In this document: piece after piece, positions 7,164 to 14,811 of the stretch
Layout of the letters: every line of letters begins with the position of its first letter
Position numbering within the stretch: position 1 is the first letter of the stretch
Assembly: GCA_902469965.1 (NCBI GenBank)
Contig: CABREP010000002.1
Coordinates: 1-64,000, forward strand
DNA length: 64,000 nucleotides
DNA from: Egerieimonas sp900552095
GTDB taxonomy: Bacteria > Bacillota > Clostridia > Lachnospirales > Lachnospiraceae
Reading direction: 5' to 3'
Position numbers and translations under genes: made by a program
The notes under the pieces: generated by a model
Told to the model about the DNA's origin: nothing
Databases searched by the model: none
The model's input: the letters and a program-made list of their open reading frames with translations, nothing else

Positions 7164-8903
7164 TTATGCCAGCATACTCTGGATCACTTCCAGAACCTTC
7201 TCACCCAGAGCCGCCGATTTTTCCTCCGCGTCTTCCAGAGAGGTTCCCTTGATCCCATAGTAGAATTTCAGTTTCGGCTCTGTTCCGGAGGGTCTTGCAC
7301 ATACCCAGGCATCCCCGGTGAGATCAAAATACAGCACATTGGAGGAGGGAAGCCCTGTTGCTTTTACTTCGCCCGTCTCCAGGTCTGTGATCGTCTCCTT
7401 CTGGTAATCCCGGAAGGAGAGCACGCGGTATTCCCCGATGGTGCGCAGGGGATTCTCTCTTAAAGTATCCATCACTTTGCGGATCTTCTCCAGACCTTCA
7501 ATGCCTTTAAGCGTCACCGTCTTGATGTCATCTTTATAATACCCGTATTTTTCATACATATCCACCATGGCATCCCAGAGAGTCTTTCCCTGTGTCTTAT
7601 AATAGGCCGCTGCCTCGCAGAGCGCCATCGTCGCCACAATCGCATCCTTATCCCTGGCATGGGTTCCGATCAGGCAGCCGTAACTCTCCTCGAACCCGAA
7701 AAGATAGGTCCCTTTCTTCTTCTGCTCAAATCCCAGGATCTGCTGTCCGATCCACTTAAATCCGGTGAGCACCTCGATCACCTTTACCCCGTACGCTCTG
7801 GCAATGGCATCCGCCATATTGGTGGTCACGATCGTTTTGATAAGCGCTCCGTCCTCCGGAAGCCCTTCTGTCTCCTTCCTCTGGCCGATCTCATAATCTG
7901 CCAGCAGACAGCCGGACATATTTCCGGTCAGGTCATGATATACGCCATCCTTATCCTTTACCCGCACGCCCAGGCGGTCCGCATCCGGATCGGTGGCCAG
8001 GACCAGATCGGCATCCACTTCTTCCGCCAGCTTAAGTCCCAGTTCAAAAGCCTCGGCGGCTTCCGGGTTGGGATAGCTTACTGTGGGGAAATTGCCATCC
8101 GGCAGTTCCTGCTCTTTTACCACATAGACATTTTCAAAGCCCAGCTCTTCCAGTACCCGGCGCGCCGGAATATTGCCGGTTCCGTGGAGCGGTGTATAGA
8201 CGATCTTCAGGTCTTTTGCCGTCTCCCGGATCGCATCCATGTGGATCACCTGGCTTTTCAGTTCCTTCATATAAGCGTCGTCCACAGCCTGTCCGATCAC
8301 TTCGTAGAGGCCTGCCGCCTTTGCATCCGCCTCACTCATGGTCTTCATGGAGGTCTCACTGTACTCCGTGATCGCCTTCACCTGAGCCATGATCCCCGCA
8401 TCGTGCGGCGGTGTGATCTGGGCGCCGTCCTCCCAGTATACTTTATAGCCATTGTACTCCGGAGGATTGTGGCTGGCCGTGATATTGATCCCTGCCGCAC
8501 AGCCCAGCATCCGCACTGCAAAGGACAGTTCCGGCGTAGGTCTCAGGGACTCAAAGATATAGGCCCGGATCCCGTTTGCCGCCAGACAGAGCGCCGCCTC
8601 CCTGGCAAATTCCGGTGACATGCGGCGGGAATCATAGGCGATCGCCACACCCTGATCCTTCTTCCCCACAGAAATGATATAATTTGCCAGTCCCTGGGTC
8701 GCCCTGCGTACCACATACGGATTCATCCGGTTTGTACCCGCTCCGATAATCCCTCTCAGACCTGCCGTCCCAAATTCCAGATCTGTATAAAATCTTTCCC
8801 GGATCTCCTGTTCATCCCCCGCAAGAGCTCTCAGTTCCTCTTTTGTCTCCTCATCAATATATGGATTATTCAGCCACAATTCATAACTCTCTTTGTAGTC
8901 CAT
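7164..8903 (-). CDS. pgcA: alpha-phosphoglucomutase / phosphomannomutase family
   Basis: This 579-residue enzyme interconverts hexose 1-phosphates and 6-phosphates, supplying glucose 1-phosphate for UDP-glucose and envelope sugars. The active-site serine is in TASHNPPEYNGYK (Ser144), the magnesium loop is DPDADRLG (about 310), the sugar loop GFEES is near 405 and the phosphate-binding ARPSGTEPK is near the C-terminus. Length and motifs match Bacillus PgcA. The ATG at 8903 follows an AGGAGGA ribosome site, with a TATAAT-like -10 at 8998-8993 whose -35 is poor. mazG follows two bases later. Confidence 0.93.
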   Translation of the reverse strand: MDYKESYELWLNNPYIDEETKEELRALAGDEQEIRERFYTDLEFGTAGLRGIIGAGTNRMNPYVVRRATQGLANYIISVGKKDQGVAIAYDSRRMSPEFAREAALCLAANGIRAYIFESLRPTPELSFAVRMLGCAAGINITASHNPPEYNGYKVYWEDGAQITPPHDAGIMAQVKAITEYSETSMKTMSEADAKAAGLYEVIGQAVDDAYMKELKSQVIHMDAIRETAKDLKIVYTPLHGTGNIPARRVLEELGFENVYVVKEQELPDGNFPTVSYPNPEAAEAFELGLKLAEEVDADLVLATDPDADRLGVRVKDKDGVYHDLTGNMSGCLLADYEIGQRKETEGLPEDGALIKTIVTTNMADAIARAYGVKVIEVLTGFKWIGQQILGFEQKKKGTYLFGFEESYGCLIGTHARDKDAIVATMALCEAAAYYKTQGKTLWDAMVDMYEKYGYYKDDIKTVTLKGIEGLEKIRKVMDTLRENPLRTIGEYRVLSFRDYQKETITDLETGEVKATGLPSSNVLYFDLTGDAWVCARPSGTEPKLKFYYGIKGTSLEDAEEKSAALGEKVLEVIQSMLA

Positions 8904-9022
8904 AAAAATCCTCCTCGCCTTTCGCAGATTTTGTGGGAAAACCGCCGCTGTAAATCATTTTACCTTCCGGCAGTCTTCTCACAGTTATACTCATTATACA
9001 CTATTTTCCCAAAAAGCGGAAC

Positions 9023-10006
9023 CTAAAGCCTCAGATTTTTCAGAAAGGCCAGCCACGCTTCCCTCTGTCCTTCCATCCTGCCCAGCTTCTCTACCGTCTT
9101 TCCTGAAATCCAGACTTTTGGATTATTTGCATAATAATTAACCAGTTTCCAGAACTTCCAGGGATAGGCAAGCCGCAGTTTCAGATTTTCACGCTCCGGA
9201 CGGTCAAGCGGACGGATTCTGTCGTACGCCTCCGCGATCCGCAGGCCCAGATCCGGATCCCAGTCCTGTTTTTCCAGTACCTTCCGCATAAACTGATAGA
9301 GATCCGCCGCCGGGAGATCGCAGGACCACCTCTCAAAATTAATAAATACCGGCTGTCTTCCCGCACTCAGAATATTATGCTGGGTACATTCTCCGTGGCA
9401 GACATACCGCTCTTTCAGCGCTCTTTCCCGCAGCTCTTCATAGCCGGAGGCTTTAAGTTCCTCCGTCACCGCCAGCCCCTGCTCCAGAAAGGGACCCAAA
9501 GCCTTCAGAAGCTGTCTCTCAAATTCATTTTTCTTCTGCTTTTTCTGCAGGAAATGCTGTACCCGGCGCATCTCCCGGTTATGCCTTCCGCACTCATCCG
9601 GCAGAGACTCTTTCCGGTATCCCGCATACTCCTCCCCCTCCGGCAGACGTATCACGGTATGTAGATGAGCCAGAGCTGCTGCTCCCCGGCAGATTTCCTC
9701 CCGGGAACGGATGTCGCACTCTCTGGCGTCGTACCAGTTTCGCACCGTATACAGAAGACCGTCCGTGTGGAGCGTGGCCGCCTCTCCCTCCAGGTTTAAA
9801 AGCGGCAGATCGGTCTTTAATTTTCCATCTGCCTCCGCCTGCTGCTGAATCTTTCGCTGAACCTTTAATTTCTCCAGTGATCCCCGGTATTCCCGGATCA
9901 CCTTCAGACCCTGATCTGTCTGACAGATCAAAGCCCCTCTTCCCCGGCAGCTTCCCGCCGCTGTCAGCCCGTATTTTTCCAGAACCCCCAACCCATGGTC
10001 GAACAA
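9023..10006 (-). CDS. CotS-like spore coat protein / degenerate aminoglycoside-phosphotransferase-fold kinase
   Basis: The protein resembles the CotS/YsxE family of spore coat proteins with a choline-kinase fold. The fold's catalytic loop reads HGECTQHN (residues 204-211), so the usual HGD aspartate is Glu, and the metal DFD is NFE (223-225); kinase activity is doubtful. The N-terminal LEKYGL and RGRGALICQTDQGLKVIREY fit the family. The frame is open up to an ATG at 10093, but that ATG is in the loop of the terminator hairpin of cca. I therefore prefer TTG at 10006 (327 residues), which has GAGGGG six bases upstream and a sporulation-type promoter just ahead. Confidence 0.75.
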   Translation of the reverse strand: MFDHGLGVLEKYGLTAAGSCRGRGALICQTDQGLKVIREYRGSLEKLKVQRKIQQQAEADGKLKTDLPLLNLEGEAATLHTDGLLYTVRNWYDARECDIRSREEICRGAAALAHLHTVIRLPEGEEYAGYRKESLPDECGRHNREMRRVQHFLQKKQKKNEFERQLLKALGPFLEQGLAVTEELKASGYEELRERALKERYVCHGECTQHNILSAGRQPVFINFERWSCDLPAADLYQFMRKVLEKQDWDPDLGLRIAEAYDRIRPLDRPERENLKLRLAYPWKFWKLVNYYANNPKVWISGKTVEKLGRMEGQREAWLAFLKNLRL

Positions 10007-10035
10007 ACATATCCCCTCACTTTCTGCGTTCTCTC

Positions 10036-10065
10036 TATACTTATGTACAGGTTTCCGGAAATATG
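10036..10065 (-). promoter_or_regulatory. candidate sigma-E/K-type promoter of the CotS-like gene
   Basis: The minus strand reads CATATT (10065-10060), 14 bases, then CATAAGTATA (10045-10036). This fits the mother-cell sigma E pattern (ATATT, 13-15 bases, CATAnnnT) and partly sigma K. It lies between the cca terminator and the preferred TTG start, giving a leader of about 25 bases. Match by eye only. Confidence 0.5.
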
Positions 10066-10070
10066 TAAAA

Positions 10071-10105
10071 GCCTTCCGCTTCATGAATCTCACAAAGCGG
10101 AAGGC
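10071..10105 (-). terminator. terminator of the proS-cca transcript
   Basis: An 11-bp perfect stem, GCCTTCCGCTT and its complement, with a 13-base loop, is followed on the minus strand by TTTTACAT. It starts 19 bp after the cca stop. The long-frame ATG codons of the next gene fall inside the loop. Confidence 0.75.
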
Positions 10106-10123
10106 CTCTTCCTGTTCCTCTGT

Positions 10124-11356
10124 TTATTTTTCTGCCAGCTCCAGAAGCTGTTCTTTCGTGTTCAGTTCCGGACATTCCAGCACCCGGTCAAGGAGAGTCT
10201 CCAGAATACTTCCCACTCTGGGACCCGGCTGAAATCCTGCCGCGATCAGGTCCCGGCCGCCAATCTTTAACTGTTTCAGCGAAACACAGTCTCCTTTCTC
10301 CAGAATTCCGGCAAAGAGTTCCCGGATCCGGCGGTTGTTCTCTTCCCTCTCTCTTCCGGAAGTCCCTTCCTCCAGCTGTGCCCTGACCTGGCACAGGTCA
10401 AGATAAAGGGGAAACAGCTGCACGCCGATCCGGCTGACCGCCCGGCGCACCGAGGCAGGTTCCGGCTCCACTGTCCATTTTTCCGCGCGGACCAGCGCAC
10501 AGACCTGACGCACCGTATCATTATCAAAACGCAGCCTTTTCAGGACAGAGCGCGCCTCCTCTTCCTCTCCCAGGAAGCCCAGCAGAAGACTCCAGCGCCG
10601 GATCGGATCTGCCTGTATCCGCCTTAAACCCTCCAGAATCTTTTTTTCCCGGCCTTCTTCCGCGGCTCGGTCAAATTCCGGAAGCACAACGCGGGTGATC
10701 CCCAGCTTCCAGGCTTCCCCCAGTTTATCCGGTCTCTGGGAAACAAGCAGTTTCCCCAGTTCTGTCCGGATCCTCTCCGCACTGATCTTCCCCAGCGCAG
10801 GCGCCAGTTCCCGGATTGCCTGCTGTGTCTTATCCTCCACAGAAAATCCCAGCTGAGCCGAAAAGCGGACAGCCCGAAGGATCCGCAGCGCATCTTCCGA
10901 AAACCGTTCCCCCGGATCTCCCACGCAGCGCACCCGTTTCAGCCGGATATCCTCCAGCCCCTCAAAACAGTCCACCAGCCCCGTTTCCCGGCTGTAGGCC
11001 ATGGCATTGATGGTAAAATCTCTCCTCCGCAAGTCTTCCTTCAGGCTGGAGGTAAAAGAAACACATTCCGGATGACGCCCATCCAGATATTCCCCGTCAA
11101 TCCGATACGTAGTCACCTCATAGCTGTCCCTCTCAAGAAGAACCGTCACAGTCCCGTGCTGCAGTCCCGTATCTACAGTCCGCTCAAAGAGAGCTTTCAC
11201 CTCTTCCGGCCTGGCAGAAGTCGTAATATCCCAGTCATCCGGCTTCCGCCCCAGGATAGAATCCCGCACGCAGCCTCCCACGGCATAAGCCTCAAAACCG
11301 GCCTGATTCAAGGTCTCAATAATAAACTGAACCTTCTGCGGCAGCTGAATCTCCAT
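10124..11356 (-). CDS. cca: CCA tRNA nucleotidyltransferase
   Basis: The enzyme adds or repairs the 3' CCA of tRNAs without a template. The 410-residue class II protein has GGCVRD at 27-32, the catalytic DDWDITTSA (about 39-47), the RRDFTINAMAY strand (about 110-120) and the body helix EDALRILRAVRFSAQLGF. The tRNA in this window does not encode CCA, so this activity is needed. The ATG at 11356 follows a GGAGGGA ribosome site 35 bp after proS, and both genes probably share the T-box controlled transcript that ends at the hairpin 10071-10105. Confidence 0.95.
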   Translation of the reverse strand: MEIQLPQKVQFIIETLNQAGFEAYAVGGCVRDSILGRKPDDWDITTSARPEEVKALFERTVDTGLQHGTVTVLLERDSYEVTTYRIDGEYLDGRHPECVSFTSSLKEDLRRRDFTINAMAYSRETGLVDCFEGLEDIRLKRVRCVGDPGERFSEDALRILRAVRFSAQLGFSVEDKTQQAIRELAPALGKISAERIRTELGKLLVSQRPDKLGEAWKLGITRVVLPEFDRAAEEGREKKILEGLRRIQADPIRRWSLLLGFLGEEEEARSVLKRLRFDNDTVRQVCALVRAEKWTVEPEPASVRRAVSRIGVQLFPLYLDLCQVRAQLEEGTSGREREENNRRIRELFAGILEKGDCVSLKQLKIGGRDLIAAGFQPGPRVGSILETLLDRVLECPELNTKEQLLELAEK

Positions 11357-11391
11357 GACGGAATCCCTCCTTCCCTGTGCTTTTTTGTTTC

Positions 11392-12837
11392 TTAATATGC
11401 CCGTCCCCAGTAAACCATTTTTTTCGCCGGTTTTCCGCAGCAGACACAGGTGTCAGAAAGCTGCTCCTGTTCAAACGGAATACATCTTGATGTGGCCGCC
11501 GTATCTTCCTTGATCTTATCCTCGCACTCCTGACAGCCGCACCACATCGCTTTTACAAAGCCCGGTTTCTCATTGATGGTTTTCACAAACTCCTCGTAAG
11601 TAACTGCCGTATAAGTATGGGCATCTCTGTGCGCTCTCGCTGTTTCCAGCATATCTTTCTGAATCTCTTCCAGAAGTTCTTTGGCTCTTACTGCCAGCTC
11701 ATCCAGGGAGACCACGATCTTCTCTCTGGTATCACGGCGCACCAGAACTGCCTGATTCTGCTCAATATCCTTCGGTCCAATCTCCACACGCATGGGAATG
11801 CCGCGCATCTCCTGCTCGGAAAATCTCCATCCGGGGCTCTTGTCGCTGTCATCCATTCTTGCGCGGATCCCCTGGGCCTTCAGGGACTCCAGAACTTCTC
11901 CCGCTTTCTCCACAACTCCCTCTTTCCTCTGCTGGATCGGAATTACCATAACCTGAACCGGAGCGATTCTGGGCGGCAGTTTCAGACCGCTGTTATCTCC
12001 GTGAACCATGATGATCGCTCCGATCATACGGGTTGTCATTCCCCAGGAGGTCTGATGCACGTACTTCAGCGTATTGTCCTTATCTGTATACTGGATCCCG
12101 AAAGCCTTCGCAAATCCATCCCCAAAATTGTGGCTGGTCCCGGACTGAAGAGCCTTACCGTCATGCATAAGGGACTCAATCGTATAGGTGGCCTCCGCCC
12201 CCGCAAATTTTTCCTTGTCCGTCTTTCTTCCCTTCACTACCGGAATTGCCAGCTCCTGCTCACAGAAATCCGCATAAATATTCAGCATCTGAATGGTCCG
12301 CTCTTCTGCTTCCTCTGCAGTAGCATGCGCCGTATGTCCTTCCTGCCATAAAAACTCTCTGGAACGAAGGAAGGGGCGGGTTGTCTTCTCCCAGCGCACC
12401 ACGGAACACCACTGATTGTACACCTTGGGAAGATCTCTGTGAGACTGGATCTCCTTGGCGTAAAAATCACAGAACAGAGTCTCGGAAGTGGGACGCACAC
12501 ACAGACGTTCCTGCAGCGGCTCCAGACCTCCATGCGTCACCCAGGCTACTTCCGGAGCAAAGCCCTCTACATGATCCTTCTCTTTCTGAAGAAGGCTCTC
12601 CGGAATAAACATGGGAAGGTATACATTTTCCACTCCGGTCTCTTTAAATCTCCGGTCCAGTTCATGCTGAATGTTCTCCCAGATCGCATATCCGGCCGGT
12701 TTGATCACCATACATCCCTTAACACTGGTGTAATCAATAAGATCTGCCTTTTTTACCACATCGGTATACCACTGGGCAAAATCCTCTTCCATGGATGTGA
12801 TCAACTCTACTAATTTCTTTTCTTTTGCCATTTTCAT
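11392..12837 (-). CDS. proS: prolyl-tRNA synthetase, short type without the editing insertion
   Basis: ProS charges tRNA-Pro with proline. The 481-residue length and the C-terminal zinc-binding part with paired cysteines (CQEC, CVCC) mark the eukaryote/archaeal-like type that lacks the bacterial editing insertion and is common in Clostridia. Class II motifs are visible: motif 2 around RWEKTTRPFLRSREFLWQEG (about 150-169) and the motif 3 region before ARIAPVQVMVIP, which begins the anticodon domain. The upstream leader is a T-box whose specifier reads CCG, a proline codon. The start is ATG 12837; an in-frame ATG at 12831 is an alternative. Confidence 0.95.
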   Translation of the reverse strand: MKMAKEKKLVELITSMEEDFAQWYTDVVKKADLIDYTSVKGCMVIKPAGYAIWENIQHELDRRFKETGVENVYLPMFIPESLLQKEKDHVEGFAPEVAWVTHGGLEPLQERLCVRPTSETLFCDFYAKEIQSHRDLPKVYNQWCSVVRWEKTTRPFLRSREFLWQEGHTAHATAEEAEERTIQMLNIYADFCEQELAIPVVKGRKTDKEKFAGAEATYTIESLMHDGKALQSGTSHNFGDGFAKAFGIQYTDKDNTLKYVHQTSWGMTTRMIGAIIMVHGDNSGLKLPPRIAPVQVMVIPIQQRKEGVVEKAGEVLESLKAQGIRARMDDSDKSPGWRFSEQEMRGIPMRVEIGPKDIEQNQAVLVRRDTREKIVVSLDELAVRAKELLEEIQKDMLETARAHRDAHTYTAVTYEEFVKTINEKPGFVKAMWCGCQECEDKIKEDTAATSRCIPFEQEQLSDTCVCCGKPAKKMVYWGRAY

Positions 12838-12896
12838 TCTCCTTTTTCATTCTTTTCCCTGCGCTTTTTCCCACAGGACAGCTGTTTCGCCAATAC

Positions 12897-13147
12897 AAAA
12901 AACGCCGCCGCCCCCGGTTCCCCAGGGGCCGACAGCGCAAAGATACACAATCGGCGGTACCACCCTTATTAGCCGTCCTGCGGACAGCTCACTCTATACC
13001 CCGCTAACGCCGGGGACCGCGTCCTGCTTCTTCACAGGCAGCTCCGAGTCCGGTTCCATGCACTCCTCACAGAAAACTCCCACCACTGTTTTCCTCTCTG
13101 CAGATCGTCCTGCATGTACTGCTCTCATCACAGCTATTTTCTCTCTA
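12897..13147 (-). promoter_or_regulatory. T-box riboswitch for proline (specifier CCG) upstream of proS
   Basis: The minus strand carries the T-box sequence AATAAGGGTGGTACCGCCG (12970-12952). Downstream is a terminator (5' arm 12937-12925, 3' arm 12915-12903) followed by six T, with a mutually exclusive antiterminator. Stem I contains the GGTGGGA distal-loop type sequence, and the 3' side reads GGAACCGGACTCGGAG, in which CCG (13053-13051) falls at the specifier position. Uncharged tRNA-Pro should pair with it and allow read-through into proS and cca. Confidence 0.9.
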
Positions 13148-13153
13148 ATCTGG

Positions 13154-13182
13154 ATTCTAAGTGAATTTCACCTGTTTGTCAA
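13154..13182 (-). promoter_or_regulatory. SigA promoter of the proline T-box transcript
   Basis: TTGACA (13182-13177), 17 bases, TAGAAT (13159-13154) on the minus strand. The expected start near 13147 gives a leader of about 310 bases, fitting a full T-box. Confidence 0.8.
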
Positions 13183-13210
13183 GGATTGATTGCAGGTTTT
13201 CCCCACGGGA

Positions 13211-13699
13211 TCACAGCGCTATCTCCACCTTCCGGCCGCTGCGCTCATACCTTCGGAAGCGCACGCCGGCCGCATTCAGCATCATCTTGGAGGCAGTGAT
13301 CCCCGGTGTTCCGTCATACTTGTCACAGTCATAGATAATCTCCCGGATCCCCGCCTGAATAATGGCTTTCGCACATTCATTACAGGGGAACAGAGAAACA
13401 TAGAGCTTGGCTCCCTCCAGGCTTCCCCCCCGGTAATTCAGGATCGCATTCAGCTCGCTGTGCGTAACAAAGAGATATTTCTTCTGCAGTTCATCTTCCC
13501 CGTCCCGTGCCCAGGGAAATGTTTCATCCGAACAGCCGGCCGGAAAACCATTATATCCCATGGACAGGATTTTGTTATCACTGCTCACAATACAGGCTCC
13601 CACCTGCGTATGAGGATCCTTGGAACGCATCCCGGAAAGCTTAGCCACTCCCATAAAATATTCGTCCCAGGAAATGTAGTCCTCCCTTTTTCCTCCCAT
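13211..13699 (-). CDS. comEB: deoxycytidylate (dCMP) deaminase, ComEB-like
   Basis: The enzyme deaminates dCMP to dUMP, feeding thymidylate synthesis. The 162-residue protein has the zinc deaminase motifs: HSELNAI (about 79-85, zinc ligand His and proton-shuttle Glu) and PCNECAKAII (about 103-112) with two cysteine ligands. The ATG at 13699 has a strong AAGGAGGAAGCGC ribosome site and follows upp by 11 bp, so pyrimidine salvage genes are cotranscribed. Its family also includes riboflavin-type deaminases, but the length and the HSE form favour dCMP deaminase. Confidence 0.9.
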   Translation of the reverse strand: MGGKREDYISWDEYFMGVAKLSGMRSKDPHTQVGACIVSSDNKILSMGYNGFPAGCSDETFPWARDGEDELQKKYLFVTHSELNAILNYRGGSLEGAKLYVSLFPCNECAKAIIQAGIREIIYDCDKYDGTPGITASKMMLNAAGVRFRRYERSGRKVEIAL

Positions 13700-13710
13700 G
13701 CGCTTCCTCC

Positions 13711-14340
13711 TTATTTTGTCCCGAAAATCCTGTCACCTGCATCGCCCAGTCCCGGAACGATATATCCGTGTTCATTCAGTTTCTCATCCAGAGCGCCGAT
13801 GTACAGATCCACATCCGGATGCGCCTCTTCCATCGCGGCCACACCTTCCGGGGCTGCCAGAATACACATAAAATGAATATTTTTCACGCCTTTTTCTTTC
13901 AGAAGGGTGATTGCAGCCACCGCGCTTCCCCCTGTAGCCAGCATGGGGTCTACCACATACACTTCCCGCTCGGAAGAATCTGCCGGAAGCTTGCAGTAAT
14001 ACTCTACGGGCTTTAAGGTCTCCGGATCCCGGTACAGACCGATATGCCCCACTTTTGCAGCCGGGATCATAGCCAGCATCCCTTCTACCATTCCCAGTCC
14101 CGCTCTTAAAATCGGCACAACCGCCAGCTTTTTGCCCGCCAGCTCCTTCACAGTCGTCTCGCAGATCGGCGTACGGATCGTTTTGTCCGCCAGTTTCAGT
14201 TCTCTGGTCGCCTCATAGCACATCAGCATGGCCACCTCGCTGATCATTTCCCGGAATTCTTTGGAACTTGTCTCTTCTTTTCTCAAAATCCCGATCTTAT
14301 GCTGGATCAGAGGGTGATCCATCACCTTTACCTTCGCCAT
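13711..14340 (-). CDS. upp: uracil phosphoribosyltransferase
   Basis: Upp converts uracil and PRPP to UMP. The protein has 209 residues from the ATG at 14340, which has an AAGGAGGAAGCG ribosome site and shares its A with the stop of the upstream gene (TGATG). Family features are RKEETSSKEFREM near the N-terminus, the VPILRAGLGMVEGM loop, the PRPP loop DPMLATGGSAVAAI (about 130-143) and the uracil-binding GLGDAGDRIFGTK at the C-terminus. Upp next to a YwlE-like gene and a YwlC-like gene recalls the Bacillus ywlC-ywlE-upp region. Confidence 0.96.
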   Translation of the reverse strand: MAKVKVMDHPLIQHKIGILRKEETSSKEFREMISEVAMLMCYEATRELKLADKTIRTPICETTVKELAGKKLAVVPILRAGLGMVEGMLAMIPAAKVGHIGLYRDPETLKPVEYYCKLPADSSEREVYVVDPMLATGGSAVAAITLLKEKGVKNIHFMCILAAPEGVAAMEEAHPDVDLYIGALDEKLNEHGYIVPGLGDAGDRIFGTK

Positions 14341-14801
14341 CACGCTTCCTCCTTGGTCTCTTTTATTTTCTTTATCAGTTTGTCCACCAGCGTCCCGATC
14401 CATTCACAGCAGGCGCCGTACTCTGTGAGCGGCTTACCATAAAGGGGCGGAATATCTCCGCTCTCCCCCACAAAGTCCGTAAAGCGGTAAACCCGGGGCA
14501 CATGCTCAAAATCCTCCCAGATCTTCAGCTTCTGTTCATCCTCCATCGTAAGGATCAGCGTTCCCGGCTCAATATCCTCCTGGAGCAGCTGAGCCGCCCG
14601 GTGCTCTTTTCCGCTGTAGCCATTGCTGATCAGAACCGCCTCCGCCTTCTGATTCATCGGCTCGGGAAACAAAACCACCAGCCCCCGGGACAGCACCTCC
14701 GGCACAGCCAGTTTCAGCCGCTGGCGCATCATGATCTTCGCCATAGCCGCCCGGCCTGTGTCCGATGCGTCCACAAAAATAATTTTCTTACAGTCCTCCA
14801 T
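14340..14801 (-). CDS. low-molecular-weight phosphatase-like protein lacking catalytic residues (YwlE position)
   Basis: The 153-residue protein has the fold and length of low-molecular-weight protein tyrosine/arginine phosphatases. The P-loop C(X)5R is altered: FVDASDTGRAAMA (9-21) has Asp11 where the nucleophilic Cys should be, although Arg17 is kept. The general-acid Asp of the D-I-P-D-P-Y motif is also gone, the segment reading GDIPPLYGK (115-123). It is therefore probably not a phosphatase and may be a binding or regulatory relic. The frame runs to a TTG at 14822, but ATG 14801 has the ribosome site AGGGATGGAG. Position between tsaC and upp equals Bacillus YwlE. Confidence 0.8.
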   Translation of the reverse strand: MEDCKKIIFVDASDTGRAAMAKIMMRQRLKLAVPEVLSRGLVVLFPEPMNQKAEAVLISNGYSGKEHRAAQLLQEDIEPGTLILTMEDEQKLKIWEDFEHVPRVYRFTDFVGESGDIPPLYGKPLTEYGACCEWIGTLVDKLIKKIKETKEEA

Positions 14802-14811
14802 AACTCCATCC

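Noticed and set aside
8993..8998. TATAAT before pgcA
   Set aside because: No -35 within 16-18 bases; kept only as a remark in the gene entry.
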